Shown: piece after piece, positions 43,593-53,716 of the stretch
Position numbering within the stretch: position 1 is the first letter of the stretch
How the letters are laid out: each line of letters begins with the position of its first letter
From: Lentzea albidocapillata subsp. violacea
GTDB lineage: Bacteria; Actinomycetota; Actinomycetes; Mycobacteriales; Pseudonocardiaceae
Length of the DNA stretch: 64,000 nucleotides
Direction: 5' to 3'
Assembly: GCF_900100275.1 (NCBI RefSeq)
Contig: NZ_FNET01000005.1
Location: 248,001 to 312,000, forward strand
Notes under the pieces: model-generated
What the model saw: only the letters and a program-made list of their open reading frames with translations
Told to the model about the DNA's origin: nothing
Database searches by the model: none
Translations under genes and position numbers: made by a program

Positions 43593-44621
43593 ATGCGCAT
43601 CGGTGTGCTCACTGGCGGTGGTGACTGCCCCGGTCTGAACGCCGTGATCCGGGCCGTGGTCCGCAAGGGCATCAAGGCACACGGCTGGGAGATCGTCGGG
43701 TTCCGCAACGGGTGGCAGGGCCCGATCGAGAACCTCACCAAGTCGATCGACCTCGCGGACGTCGAGGAGATCCTCACCCGCGGTGGCACGATCCTGGGCT
43801 CGTCGCGCACGAACCCCTACAAGGTCGAGGGCGGTGTCGACCGCATCCGCGAGACCATCGCGGCGAACCAGATCGACGCCATCATCGCGATCGGCGGCGA
43901 GGACACCCTCGGTGTCGCCAAGCGCCTCACCGATGACGGCATCGGCGTCGTCGGTGTGCCGAAGACGATCGACAACGACCTCGGCGCCACGGACTACACG
44001 TTCGGCTTCGACACGGCCGTCCACATCGCGACCGAGGCCATCGACCGCCTGCGTACCACGGCCGAGTCGCACCACCGTGCGCTCGTCGTCGAGGTCATGG
44101 GCCGGCACGCGGGCTGGATCGCGCTGCACTCGGGTCTTGCCGGTGGCGCGAACGTCATCCTCGTCCCGGAGCGCCCGTTCAGCGTCGACAAGGTCGTCGA
44201 CTGGGTCGAGCGCCGCTTCGAGAGCGAGTTCGCCCCGATCATCGTCGTCGCCGAGGGTGCGATCCCCGAGGGTGGCGCCGAGGTGCTGCACTCCGGTGAG
44301 CGCGACGCCTTCGGTCACGTCCGCCTCGGTGGCGTCGGCCAGTGGCTCGCGGAGGAGATCGCGGACCGCACCGGCAAGGAGTCCCGTGCGGCCATCCTCG
44401 GCCACATCCAGCGCGGTGGCACGCCGACCGCGTACGACCGCGTCCTCGCGACCCGCTTCGGTCTCCACGCCGTCGACGCCGTCGCCGCCGGTGACTTCGG
44501 CACCATGGTCGCGCTGCGCGGTACGGACATCGTCCGCGTGAAGCTGTCGGAGGCGACGGCCGAGCTCAAGACGGTTCCGACCGAGCGCTACGAAGAGGCC
44601 GAGGTCTTCTTCGGTGCCTGA
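43593..44621 (+). CDS. pfkA: 6-phosphofructokinase, predicted PPi-dependent
   Basis: 342 residues. ATG at 43593 is chosen over 43581 because GGGGAAG precedes it and it gives MRIGVLTGGGDCPG. The phosphoryl-donor site reads GGEDTLG with Asp104 and PKTIDND with Lys124; in bacterial ATP enzymes position 104 is Gly. Asp104 with Lys124 is the pattern of the PPi-dependent enzyme of Amycolatopsis methanolica, which this protein closely resembles as recalled. It phosphorylates fructose 6-phosphate in glycolysis, reversibly if PPi-linked. Effector and substrate blocks (GRHAGWIALHSG, GHIQRGGTPTAYDR) are intact. Confidence 0.93.
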   Translation: MRIGVLTGGGDCPGLNAVIRAVVRKGIKAHGWEIVGFRNGWQGPIENLTKSIDLADVEEILTRGGTILGSSRTNPYKVEGGVDRIRETIAANQIDAIIAIGGEDTLGVAKRLTDDGIGVVGVPKTIDNDLGATDYTFGFDTAVHIATEAIDRLRTTAESHHRALVVEVMGRHAGWIALHSGLAGGANVILVPERPFSVDKVVDWVERRFESEFAPIIVVAEGAIPEGGAEVLHSGERDAFGHVRLGGVGQWLAEEIADRTGKESRAAILGHIQRGGTPTAYDRVLATRFGLHAVDAVAAGDFGTMVALRGTDIVRVKLSEATAELKTVPTERYEEAEVFFGA

Positions 44622-44744
44622 TCTCCGGGCCTGACAACTCGGATATTGCTCTGCGGAATGCCGGGTGTCGATTCACTGTCGACGCCCGGCATTCCGCTTG
44701 CATACCGACTGTGTTCCGGCGCGCCGCGCCGTCGTCCCGCCTCT

Positions 44745-44759
44745 GATATCCAATATATC
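44745..44759. repeat. AT-rich palindromic repeat
   Basis: GATATC half site, one base, AATATATC core. It lies 14 bp before the long palindrome at 44774. Confidence 0.8.
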
Positions 44760-44773
44760 GGTGCCCGTTTTGT

Positions 44774-44844
44774 CCGCCTTATGCAAAAGACGTTTGCGGA
44801 CGTCCGCAAACGTCTTTTGCATAAGGCGGGTAAGCGCAGGTCAG
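44774..44844. repeat. long perfect palindrome with conserved flank, copy B
   Basis: Perfect 56-bp palindrome (44774-44829), arm starting CCGCCTTATGCAAAAGACGT, centred on GGAC/GTCC. The conserved flank is on the right, in inverse orientation, at 44825-44844 and includes the stop codon of the next gene. Lies between convergent pfkA and the DUF2891 gene, so it can act as a terminator in both directions. Confidence 0.95.
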
Positions 44845-45848
44845 AAGGCTTTGACGTCGAGGTAGGCGCCGAACGTCCCGAGCCAGTGGTCGGCCATGTA
44901 GCCGTGCCCACCGAACACGTACGTCCACCCGGCCTCGCGATGCGCCGACGAGGCCGTGCGGGCCAGCGACGTGTACCGGTGCCCGGCCGGCAGTGCCGCC
45001 GCGATCGCCTCCCAGTTCCACGCGCGCGACAACGCGAGGCCGGCGAGGTGCGAGCCGTAGGGGTCGCTGGGGTCGTCGACCGGGAAGGGCTCGCGCAGCA
45101 CGCGCCACCGTTCCGACTCGAGGTCCGGCAGGTAGGCGTCGAGCCAGTCGGCGAACTCCGCGGTGTCCAGGGCGCGCCGCATCAGGTCGGCCGTCGTCAG
45201 AGCGGGGGAGAGGAAGTCGGCGGCGTCCGGTTCGAAACCGCCGTAGCCGGCCTCGTCGCGGTGCCACCGCAGTGCCGCGGCGGCACACGCGGCGGCCAGT
45301 TCGGTGTCGCCGGTCGCCTGGGCGGCGTCGAACACGAGGCCGGTCGCGAACGCGGTGTTGCTGTGGGTACCGGTGCGGATCGGCAGGCGTGCCGCAGAGA
45401 CCCACTCCAGCCACCGGTTCCGCAGCACGTCCGCGATCGGCGCCACCGACCACGGCAGGCCGGAAGTGCGTAGTTCGGCGTCGAGCAGCAGCAGCCACGC
45501 CCAGCCGTACGGCCGTTCCCAGTGCCGTCCGGCCGGGGAGGCGAAGAACGAGGCCTCGGTGGCGCAGTTGTCGGGCGTGATCAGCTTGTCGAGGGCGTTG
45601 CGGGCTGTGTCCGCTCCCGCGAGAGAGGGACGCAGTCGCAGCAGGCGCACGGCGAGCCACGTCTGGTGCACGCACGAGTGCCAGTCGAACGACCCGGCGA
45701 ACACGGGATGCAGCACCCGCTGTGGCACGAGCCGGTCGTCGCCGTCGATGACGTGCGTCCAATGCACCGGGTGGTCGCGCTGGATGTTGTCGACCGCGAT
45801 GCCCAGCAGCCGGGTCGCGGTGCTGTCATCCAAACGGGTGGCGTTCAT
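44841..45848 (-). CDS. DUF2891 family protein
   Basis: 335 residues. HPVFAGSFDWHSCVHQTWLAVRLLRL (about 50-75), with paired His and Trp, is the hallmark block. HSNTAFATGLVFDAA and GTFGAYLDVKAF near the end complete an alpha/alpha-barrel-like profile, the fold seen in several glycan-active enzymes. No activity is known for the family. Start ATG at 45848; two further ATGs lie at 45857 and 45860. Its stop codon lies inside the flank of the long palindrome copy B. Confidence 0.85.
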   Translation of the reverse strand: MNATRLDDSTATRLLGIAVDNIQRDHPVHWTHVIDGDDRLVPQRVLHPVFAGSFDWHSCVHQTWLAVRLLRLRPSLAGADTARNALDKLITPDNCATEASFFASPAGRHWERPYGWAWLLLLDAELRTSGLPWSVAPIADVLRNRWLEWVSAARLPIRTGTHSNTAFATGLVFDAAQATGDTELAAACAAAALRWHRDEAGYGGFEPDAADFLSPALTTADLMRRALDTAEFADWLDAYLPDLESERWRVLREPFPVDDPSDPYGSHLAGLALSRAWNWEAIAAALPAGHRYTSLARTASSAHREAGWTYVFGGHGYMADHWLGTFGAYLDVKAF

Positions 45849-45949
45849 GGCCCACATCATGCAATGCGATGTCTCAACTGGGCAGAGGTCGATAGTTGAC
45901 AAGTAACAGACTTCACCCCGGCGGAGGTAACGGCCGCTACGCCGGATGA

Positions 45950-47413
<1,464 letters not shown>

Positions 47414-47440
47414 CGAGTTTCCTGAAGACGAGCTGAAGAA

Positions 47441-47475
47441 CGAAGGGCCCCGCGTCGAGAACGCGGGGCCCTTCG
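47441..47475. terminator. bidirectional terminator between aroG and pknL
   Basis: 15-bp arms CGAAGGGCCCCGCGT and complement with a 5-nt loop, then TTTG on the plus side. Confidence 0.9.
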
Positions 47476-47486
47476 CTTTGCCTATG

Positions 47487-49520
47487 TCAGAGGCCGACGA
47501 TCGTGATCTCGGTGCCTCGTTTCACCCGCGTGCGCGGCGGGATCGACTGGTTCACCACGGTCGCGTTGTTGCTCTTGTTGAACTCGACCTTCACCTTCAG
47601 GCCGGCTCGTTCGAGCTCTTCCTTGGCCTCCCGCACCTTCTGCCGGGTGACGTCGGGGACCTCGACCTCCTGGTTGTTCTGGTAGAAGAGCGTGACGCGC
47701 TTGTTCTGCGTCGGGTCCAGCACCGTGCCCGCGGGCGGATCCGTCCGCACCACGCGTGACCTGTCGTTCTCCGGCGCGTCCTCACCACCCGCATCGACCG
47801 CCTCGAGACCGGCGCGCTGCAGTTCAGCGGTCGCCTCGTCCTTCGTCTTGCCCGTCACGTTCGGCACGGGCAGGCGCGGCGGCGGGCCCTTGCTCAGGAT
47901 GAGGGTCACCGGGGCGTCGAGGTTGAGCGCCGTGCCGGGACGCGGATCGAGGCCCACGACCTTGCCGATCGGCACGGTGTCGTGGAACGCGTCCTTCGCG
48001 GGGTCCTTGACCGTCTTCAGGCCCGCGGCCTCGATCTCCTTGATCGCGGCGTCCTGCTCGGCACCGGCGGTGACGAACGGCACCACCGGCCTGCCGCGCG
48101 ACACGACGAGCTTCACCTGGTCGTTCTTGCGCAGCTCGGCGCCGGGTCCGGGCTCGGAGCTGATGACCGTGCCGTTGGGGACGTCGTTGGACGGCACCTT
48201 CTCGACCAGCCCGGTGAGGTCGGCCTTCGAGAGCAGCAGCATCGCGTTCTGCTCGGACTGCCCGGCCACCGACGGCATCTCCGTGTAGCGGTTCGCGCCG
48301 ACGTACCAGGAGAACAACCCGACGAGGACCACCACGACGGCGGCCACGGAACCCCAGATCGTGAACAGCTTCTTGCGCCGCTTGCGCTCCGCCTCGACCG
48401 GGTCGACCTTCGGCTTGCGCTTCTGCGGGGGACGGCGGCGCGGCGGCTCCGGCCGCTGCATCGTGCGCGTCGCCGAGTTGCCGGCGGGGATGCCGGGAGG
48501 CGGCGTCGGAGGCCCGGTGTTCACCGTCGTCATCGCCGCCGAGTTCAGGGGCGGCCTCGGCACCACCGGCCTGGTCAGCTCGGCAGCCGAGGGAGGAGTG
48601 GCCCCGACCGCGACGGGGACCGGCCGCATGATGACCGTCCTGTCGTTCTCGGGCGCCGAACCGGGCACGGGCACCTGCTGCGGCGTGAGGCCCAGTTCCG
48701 TGCCCACACGCTCCAGTTCGGACAGGAACGCGTCGGCGTTCGCGGGCCGCAGCACCGGGTCGCGCCGCGTCGCCTTGCGGACCAGCGTGTCGAGCGCCAG
48801 CGGGATCTCTGGAACCGACGGCACGTCCGAGTTCACGTGCTGATAGGCCACCGAGATGGCCGTCTCGCCGCGGTAGGGCGCCTGACCCGCCAGCATCTCG
48901 TAGAGCACGATCCCGGCCGCGTAGACGTCACTGCGCGCGTCCGCGGCACCTGATTCCACCTGTTCGGGTGAAAGATAGGCAACGGTGCCCAGAATCTCGC
49001 TGTCGCTCGTGACGCCGTTCTCGGCGATCGCGCGGGCCAGTCCGAAGTCCGCCACCTTCACCTGGCCACCAGGCCCGATCAGCACGTTCTCCGGCTTCAC
49101 GTCCCGGTGCACGAGCCCCGCCCGGTGGGCGGCGCCCAACGCCGACAGCACCGGCCCGAGGATGCTCAACGCCACGGCGGGAACGAGCTTGCCGCGCTGA
49201 TTGAGCAGGTCACGGAGGTTGCCGCCGTCGACCAGCTCCATCACCAGGTACACCTGGTCACCGTCGACGCCCTGGTCGTGCACGGACACCACTGCCGGGT
49301 GGTGCAACTGGGCCGCCGCGCGTGCCTCACGCTCGAAGCGCGCGACAAACGCCGGGTCCGCCGTCAGGTGCGGATCCATCACTTTGATGGCCACATCGCG
49401 ATCGAGGCGAGTGTCGCGACCTCGATAGACGGTGGACATGCCGCCGCGCGCGAGCACGGAGTCCACCCGGTAGCGCTGCTCCAGCAGTCCACCCATCACG
49501 TTCGAAACCGACCTCTCCAC
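47487..49520 (-). CDS. pknL: serine/threonine protein kinase with PASTA repeats
   Basis: About 677 residues; GTG 49499 or ATG 49496 are alternative starts, with GAGAGG upstream. Hanks-type kinase domain (about 15-275): glycine loop LARGGMSTVYRG, AIKVMD (ATP-binding Lys), HRDVKPENVL, DFGLARA. Juxtamembrane Pro-rich linker, one membrane helix (about 388-408), then four extracellular PASTA repeats (about 412-677) that likely bind peptidoglycan or muropeptides. The mycobacterial PknL (Rv2176) lacks PASTA as I recall, so this longer form resembles corynebacterial PknL. Divergent from its DNA-binding partner. Confidence 0.94.
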   Translation of the reverse strand: MERSVSNVMGGLLEQRYRVDSVLARGGMSTVYRGRDTRLDRDVAIKVMDPHLTADPAFVARFEREARAAAQLHHPAVVSVHDQGVDGDQVYLVMELVDGGNLRDLLNQRGKLVPAVALSILGPVLSALGAAHRAGLVHRDVKPENVLIGPGGQVKVADFGLARAIAENGVTSDSEILGTVAYLSPEQVESGAADARSDVYAAGIVLYEMLAGQAPYRGETAISVAYQHVNSDVPSVPEIPLALDTLVRKATRRDPVLRPANADAFLSELERVGTELGLTPQQVPVPGSAPENDRTVIMRPVPVAVGATPPSAAELTRPVVPRPPLNSAAMTTVNTGPPTPPPGIPAGNSATRTMQRPEPPRRRPPQKRKPKVDPVEAERKRRKKLFTIWGSVAAVVVVLVGLFSWYVGANRYTEMPSVAGQSEQNAMLLLSKADLTGLVEKVPSNDVPNGTVISSEPGPGAELRKNDQVKLVVSRGRPVVPFVTAGAEQDAAIKEIEAAGLKTVKDPAKDAFHDTVPIGKVVGLDPRPGTALNLDAPVTLILSKGPPPRLPVPNVTGKTKDEATAELQRAGLEAVDAGGEDAPENDRSRVVRTDPPAGTVLDPTQNKRVTLFYQNNQEVEVPDVTRQKVREAKEELERAGLKVKVEFNKSNNATVVNQSIPPRTRVKRGTEITIVGL

Positions 49521-49597
49521 AGTGCGAGATGGTAAAGCTCAGGATGACCCGGTTGGCGGAAGGGCGTTCCCAGTTCGGTTATGGCATCGTGACCCCC

Positions 49598-49963
49598 GTG
49601 AGTGCGATTCCTGCCGCTGCGGATGTATTGGCTGCCGACCTGGAGGTTCTTCCTCTCCCCGAGGTGGCCGACCGAATGGGACTTCCGGTCACCCGGGTCC
49701 ACCAAATGTTGCGCGACGGGCAACTGCTCGCCGAGCGGCGGGCCGGCGTTCTCGTCGTCCCCGAGGCGTTTCTCGCCGCCGGAGGGGTGGTGAAGGGTCT
49801 GCCCGGCACCATCACGGTGCTGCGCGACCAGAACTACTCCACGGACGAGATCCTGCGCTGGCTCTTCACGGAGGACGAAAGCCTCCCTGGCACTCCGATC
49901 GAAGCATTGCGCGGAGACCGTGGGCGTGAGGTAAAGCGCCGCGCGCAGGCCATGGGCTTCTAG
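49598..49963 (+). CDS. DNA-binding protein, Rv2175c type
   Basis: 121 residues from GTG 49598; a GTG at 49589 is possible. A winged helix-turn-helix occupies LPEVADRMGLPVTRVHQMLRDGQLLAERRAG (about 20-50), and a C-terminal domain (about 60-121) has STDEILRWLFTEDESLPGTPIEAL. In mycobacteria Rv2175c is phosphorylated by the neighbouring kinase PknL, which reduces DNA binding; the divergent gene pair here supports the same partnership. Target operators unknown. Confidence 0.88.
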   Translation: MSAIPAAADVLAADLEVLPLPEVADRMGLPVTRVHQMLRDGQLLAERRAGVLVVPEAFLAAGGVVKGLPGTITVLRDQNYSTDEILRWLFTEDESLPGTPIEALRGDRGREVKRRAQAMGF

Positions 49964-50043
49964 TTCGCCGATCGCGGCGGTTCCAGGCGTCTCCGCAGGT
50001 GAGAGACGCCTGGAACCTCCGTGCGCAGCTAAGAGAGCGGGGC

Positions 50044-50931
50044 TCACCCCGGCACCCCGCGGGTTCTTGAGCGGGCGAGAAGGGCTCGCCCGGCGCCCGG
50101 CACCGCCACGGCCAGCCGTCGTGAGTTCGGCACGGCCACCCGCCGCCACAGCACCTCGCAGCCGATGAGCCCGAGGATGTCGCGGTACAGCCGGTATGCG
50201 GTGCGCACACAGGGCCGGGACGCCGCCGACAGCAGGTCGATGCCTGGCTCCGCTGACTGATATATCGCATATGAGTGCGCGACAAGGTCGTCCAGCGCCC
50301 TTTGCACCCGGTCGTTTGCGCGCCGATGACGACGAACCCATTGCAACAGATCTCGGTCGACGCCGTGCGCGGCGAGCACGTCCTGCGGCAGGTACACCCG
50401 GCCGCGGTCGAGGTCCTCGCCGACGTCGCGCAGGAAGTTCGTGAGCTGGAACGCCGTCCCGAGCCGTGCCGCGTACGGTGCGGCCTCCTCGCGGGGCACG
50501 ACGGTGCCGAGCACCGGCAGCATCTGCAGCCCGATGACCTCCGCGGAGCCGTGCATGTAGGCACCGAGCGCGTCGAGGTCCGCGTACTCGGTCACGTCGA
50601 GGTCCATCCGCATCGACGCGAGGAAGTCGGTGAACAGCGACCTGTCGATGTCGTAGCGGCGCACCGTGTCCGCCAGGGCGAGCAGGACCGGGTTCGACGG
50701 CTCCTCGTCCAGGAGTCGTTCCACCTCGTCGAGTTCGCCCGCGCGGTCGTTCACGCCGGCGGCGTCGACGATCTCGTCGGCCCAGCGCGCGAACGCGTAC
50801 AACGCGTGCACCGCGGGCCGCTGCTCGGCCCGCAGCAACGTCGTAGCCAGGAAGAACGTCTTGCCGTACCGGGCATTGACCCGGCGGCAGGCGGCGTAGG
50901 CGGAGCCCAGGTCCACGGTCCCGAGGCTCAT
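50044..50931 (-). CDS. crtB: squalene/phytoene synthase family protein
   Basis: 295 residues. Head-to-head prenyl synthase fold with the first Asp-rich motif ADEIVD (about 55-60) and second motif RDVGEDLDRGRVYLP (about 170-185); ALYAFARWADEIVD and NFLRDVGED are characteristic. It condenses two prenyl diphosphates to phytoene or squalene-like products. Start ATG overlaps the mptA stop. The region around residues 195-225 contains an AT-rich repeat and a decayed TGCAAA palindrome. No carotenoid desaturase is nearby, so the product is uncertain. Confidence 0.88.
   Translation of the reverse strand: MSLGTVDLGSAYAACRRVNARYGKTFFLATTLLRAEQRPAVHALYAFARWADEIVDAAGVNDRAGELDEVERLLDEEPSNPVLLALADTVRRYDIDRSLFTDFLASMRMDLDVTEYADLDALGAYMHGSAEVIGLQMLPVLGTVVPREEAAPYAARLGTAFQLTNFLRDVGEDLDRGRVYLPQDVLAAHGVDRDLLQWVRRHRRANDRVQRALDDLVAHSYAIYQSAEPGIDLLSAASRPCVRTAYRLYRDILGLIGCEVLWRRVAVPNSRRLAVAVPGAGRALLARSRTRGVPG
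50259..50266. repeat. AT-rich palindromic repeat in crtB-like gene
   Basis: Exact core GATATATC followed by one base and a decayed half site CATATG. Confidence 0.7.
50301..50347. repeat. decayed TGCAAA palindrome in crtB-like gene
   Basis: TTTGCACCCGGTCGTTTGCG ... GACGAACCCATTGCAAC. It keeps the outer TTGCA and the GTTTGCG block of the long palindromes but not the perfect symmetry. Encodes part of an Arg-rich loop. Confidence 0.45.
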
Positions 50932-52442
50932 TCGTAACGTGTGGACAGGCCGAACGGGTCCGGCTTCACCAGCGACCGCGCCGCGAGGCCCGACACCACC
51001 AGCGCGAAGAACAGGTAGCCCCACGAGTAGAGCGCCGTGTCGCCGTTCGGGAACGTCACCAGCAGCAGAAACAGCGACGCGACCGTCACCGTGACCAGCG
51101 CGCCCGTGCTCCACGCGAACCCGGCGGCCAGCGCCAGCGGCCAGCTGAAGTACCAGGGCAGCGTCGCAGGGGACAGCAGCGCCACGGCCAGCATCGTCAG
51201 CGCGCCACGCCGGATGGCGTCGCGCACCTCACCGTCACGGGCCATCCACCACTGCGTGTACGCGATCCAGATCAGCACCACGGAGCCCAGCGCCCGCGCC
51301 ACGCCGATGAAGATGCCGCCGTCGACGTAGACGAACCAGTTCACGACCATGCGCACGAAGTCGCCGACCGCGCTCGGCAGCGACAGCCAGTTGATGATCA
51401 TCGACGAGCTGCGCAGCGCCAGGATCCAACCGAGGTTCACCCCGGCGACGACCGTGCACACCGCGAACGTCCCGAGGAACGCGGCGACGCCCGGCAGCAG
51501 TGCCTTGCGGAACTGGGCGCGCTTGTCGCCGTCCAGGCGCGCCGCCCAGATCCAGACGAGGAACGGCACGATCACGACCGCCGTCGCCTTCACCGAGAAC
51601 GCGAGGGCGAGCAGCACGAAGCCGAGCACGTGCCTGCGGTCGAGCACCAGCAGCACGCCGGCCGCCATCAGCCCGATCATCAGCAGGTCGTTGTGCGCGC
51701 CGCCGATCAGGTGGATCAGCACCAGCGGGTTCGCCGCGACCAGCCACAGCGCGATCGCCGACTTGCCGCCCAGGTGCCTGCTCAGGCCCGGCAGGGCCCA
51801 GCACAGCAGCACCAGTCCGCCCGCGAGGGAGAAGCGCATGGCGACGACGCCGAGGATGACGCTCGCGTCCGTGATCCAGACGATCGCCTTCGCGATCAGG
51901 ATGAACAACGGCCCGTACGGCGCCGGCGTGTGCTGCCACACCCAGCTGACGTTCTCGCTGAGCGTGCTCTGCAGGACAGCGGGCCCGACCGTGTACGGGT
52001 CGTAGCCGCTCAGCGCGAGCTGGCCCTGGGCCAGGTAGCTGTAGATGTCCTTGCTGAACAGCGGTGGCGCGAACAGCAGCGGCAACGTCCAGACCGTCAC
52101 CGCGACCAGCACGGCGAAGTCGCCGATCTCGCCCCACCGCACGAGGCGGCCGAGCCGGATCCACGCCCAGATGACGAGGCCCAGACCCAGGTACAGGACC
52201 ATGCTCGCGAGGTCGCGGCCGTGGCCGTAGCGCAGCCAGCTCAGCCCGACCTGGGCGAGCAGCGGGTCGCGTTCCAGGATCGCGCCGGCACCCATGCCCC
52301 CGAGCGCGATCAGTGCCACGCCCAGCAGGCCGAGCATGGTCGTGCGGATGGGGATGGCGTAGGTGTTCGTGCGCACGACTGGTTGAAGCTCCTGTATCGA
52401 CGCCTCGGAGCTCGTGCGGGGGAGGGACGGAGTTGCTGCCAT
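50928..52442 (-). CDS. mptA: polyprenyl-phosphate-mannose alpha-(1->6)-mannosyltransferase, MptA type
   Basis: 504 residues, GT-C glycosyltransferase with about 12-13 membrane helices. The first extracytoplasmic loop carries PPLFSKDIYSYLAQGQL (about 130-146), in which the Asp is the presumed catalytic base; LSGYDPYTVGP follows. MptA elongates the alpha-1,6-mannan core of lipomannan outside the membrane. Operon order idsA, mptA, crtB-like (transcribed in that order). Mycobacteria have Rv2174 (mptA) next to Rv2173 (idsA2). Start ATG 52442. Confidence 0.92.
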   Translation of the reverse strand: MAATPSLPRTSSEASIQELQPVVRTNTYAIPIRTTMLGLLGVALIALGGMGAGAILERDPLLAQVGLSWLRYGHGRDLASMVLYLGLGLVIWAWIRLGRLVRWGEIGDFAVLVAVTVWTLPLLFAPPLFSKDIYSYLAQGQLALSGYDPYTVGPAVLQSTLSENVSWVWQHTPAPYGPLFILIAKAIVWITDASVILGVVAMRFSLAGGLVLLCWALPGLSRHLGGKSAIALWLVAANPLVLIHLIGGAHNDLLMIGLMAAGVLLVLDRRHVLGFVLLALAFSVKATAVVIVPFLVWIWAARLDGDKRAQFRKALLPGVAAFLGTFAVCTVVAGVNLGWILALRSSSMIINWLSLPSAVGDFVRMVVNWFVYVDGGIFIGVARALGSVVLIWIAYTQWWMARDGEVRDAIRRGALTMLAVALLSPATLPWYFSWPLALAAGFAWSTGALVTVTVASLFLLLVTFPNGDTALYSWGYLFFALVVSGLAARSLVKPDPFGLSTRYE

Positions 52443-52544
52443 CGCCCGAACATCGTTGCACAACGCGCGTAAGCGTCAGCAAGCAACGGCCCACACGGTC
52501 ACGAGGACTTAATCAACCCCCAGCGGAGAGGCACATGATCGACT

Positions 52545-53612
52545 TCAGAAGGCCCGCTTCGTCGAGCTGATCGCGAGGTCGGCGAGCTTGGTGGCGGCCG
52601 GTTCGGCCACGGGAGCGTCGTCGAGGGCGGCCAGCGCGCTCTTCGTCAGCTCCTCGATGCGTTCCTCGACGGCGTCGACGGCGCCGACGTCCACGAGCGC
52701 GCGCCGGACCTGCTCGACGGTGCCGAGGTCGAGATCGGGCTTGCCGAGAGCGATATCCAATATATCGGCACCGAACTGCATGCCGAGCGCGACGAGCAGC
52801 GTGCGCTTGCCCTCAGCGAGGTCGTCGCCGGCGGGCTTGCCGGTCACCTCGGGGTCGCCGAACACGCCGAGCAGGTCGTCGCGCAGCTGGAACGCGACGC
52901 CGATGTCGGCACCGAACGCGCGCAGCCCGTCGATCAGCTCGGGCGAGCCGCCCGCCATCGCCGCGCCCATGTGCAGCGGCCGTTCGACGGTGTACGCGGC
53001 GGTCTTGAGCCGGTCGATGCGCAACGCGGCGTCCGGGGACGAGTCACCCCGGGCCTGCGTCAGCACGTCGAGGTACTGGCCCGCGAGCATCTCGGTCCGC
53101 ATGTCCCGCCACGGCTCGCTCATCCGGCGCAGCACCTCGGACGGCAGCCCGGCGGCGAAGAGCATGTCGTCCGCCCACGCCAGCGCCACGTCACCGATCA
53201 GCACGGCCGCCGACATACCGAACCGCTCCGACGAGCCGAGCCAGCCCTCTTCGCGGTGCCGCTCGCCGAACGCGATGTGCACGGTCGGCTTGCCCCGCCG
53301 CACCGAAGAGGCGTCCATCAGGTCGTCGTGGATGAGCGCGCACGCCTGGATCAGCTCCAGCGAGCTGACCGCCGTGAGCACCTCGTCCGCGAGTTCGCCG
53401 CCGGGATCGCCACCGGCCGCGCGCCAGCCCCACCACGCGTAGGTCGGGCGGATGCGCTTGCCACCGCCCAGCACGAAATCGGAGAGCGCGTCGACGGCGC
53501 TCGCGAAGCTCGGGTCCATCGCCTCGCCGGACGCGCGGCGGGAGGCCAGATACGTGGTCAACGCTGATTCGACGTGCTGGGGCAACGCAACGTCGATGGG
53601 GTGGTGGGACAC
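52545..53612 (-). CDS. idsA: polyprenyl (geranylgeranyl-type) diphosphate synthase
   Basis: 355 residues from GTG 53612; an ATG at 53648 is possible. All-alpha prenyltransferase: LGGGKRIRP (substrate binding), first Asp-rich motif LIHDDLMDASSVRRGKPT, and second FQLRDDLLGVFGD. It makes C15-C20 allylic diphosphates from IPP for carotenoid, menaquinone or polyprenyl-phosphate pathways. An AT-rich repeat inside encodes ADILDIAL. Its promoter region faces metF, about 100 bp away. Confidence 0.92.
   Translation of the reverse strand: MSHHPIDVALPQHVESALTTYLASRRASGEAMDPSFASAVDALSDFVLGGGKRIRPTYAWWGWRAAGGDPGGELADEVLTAVSSLELIQACALIHDDLMDASSVRRGKPTVHIAFGERHREEGWLGSSERFGMSAAVLIGDVALAWADDMLFAAGLPSEVLRRMSEPWRDMRTEMLAGQYLDVLTQARGDSSPDAALRIDRLKTAAYTVERPLHMGAAMAGGSPELIDGLRAFGADIGVAFQLRDDLLGVFGDPEVTGKPAGDDLAEGKRTLLVALGMQFGADILDIALGKPDLDLGTVEQVRRALVDVGAVDAVEERIEELTKSALAALDDAPVAEPAATKLADLAISSTKRAF
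52752..52766. repeat. AT-rich palindromic repeat in idsA
   Basis: GATATC half site, one base, AATATATC core. Confidence 0.75.
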
Positions 53613-53703
53613 GCGTCCATGTTCCGCTGTGTCCGGGGCCACCCGCATGCCGGGGCCCGCGTACCACATGGTGAGCGGGAGTCTCACCTGGCGGAAGACC
53701 CAC

Positions 53704-53709
53704 TAGGGT
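53704..53709 (+). promoter_or_regulatory. -10 element of leaderless metF
   Basis: TAGGGT ends exactly 7 nt before the ATG at 53717. Confidence 0.55.
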
Positions 53710-53716
53710 TGGTCCC

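Noticed and set aside
42228..44468. 746-residue minus-strand frame
   Set aside because: Antisense to the acyltransferase, RNase AS and pfkA, which all have clear motifs on the plus strand.
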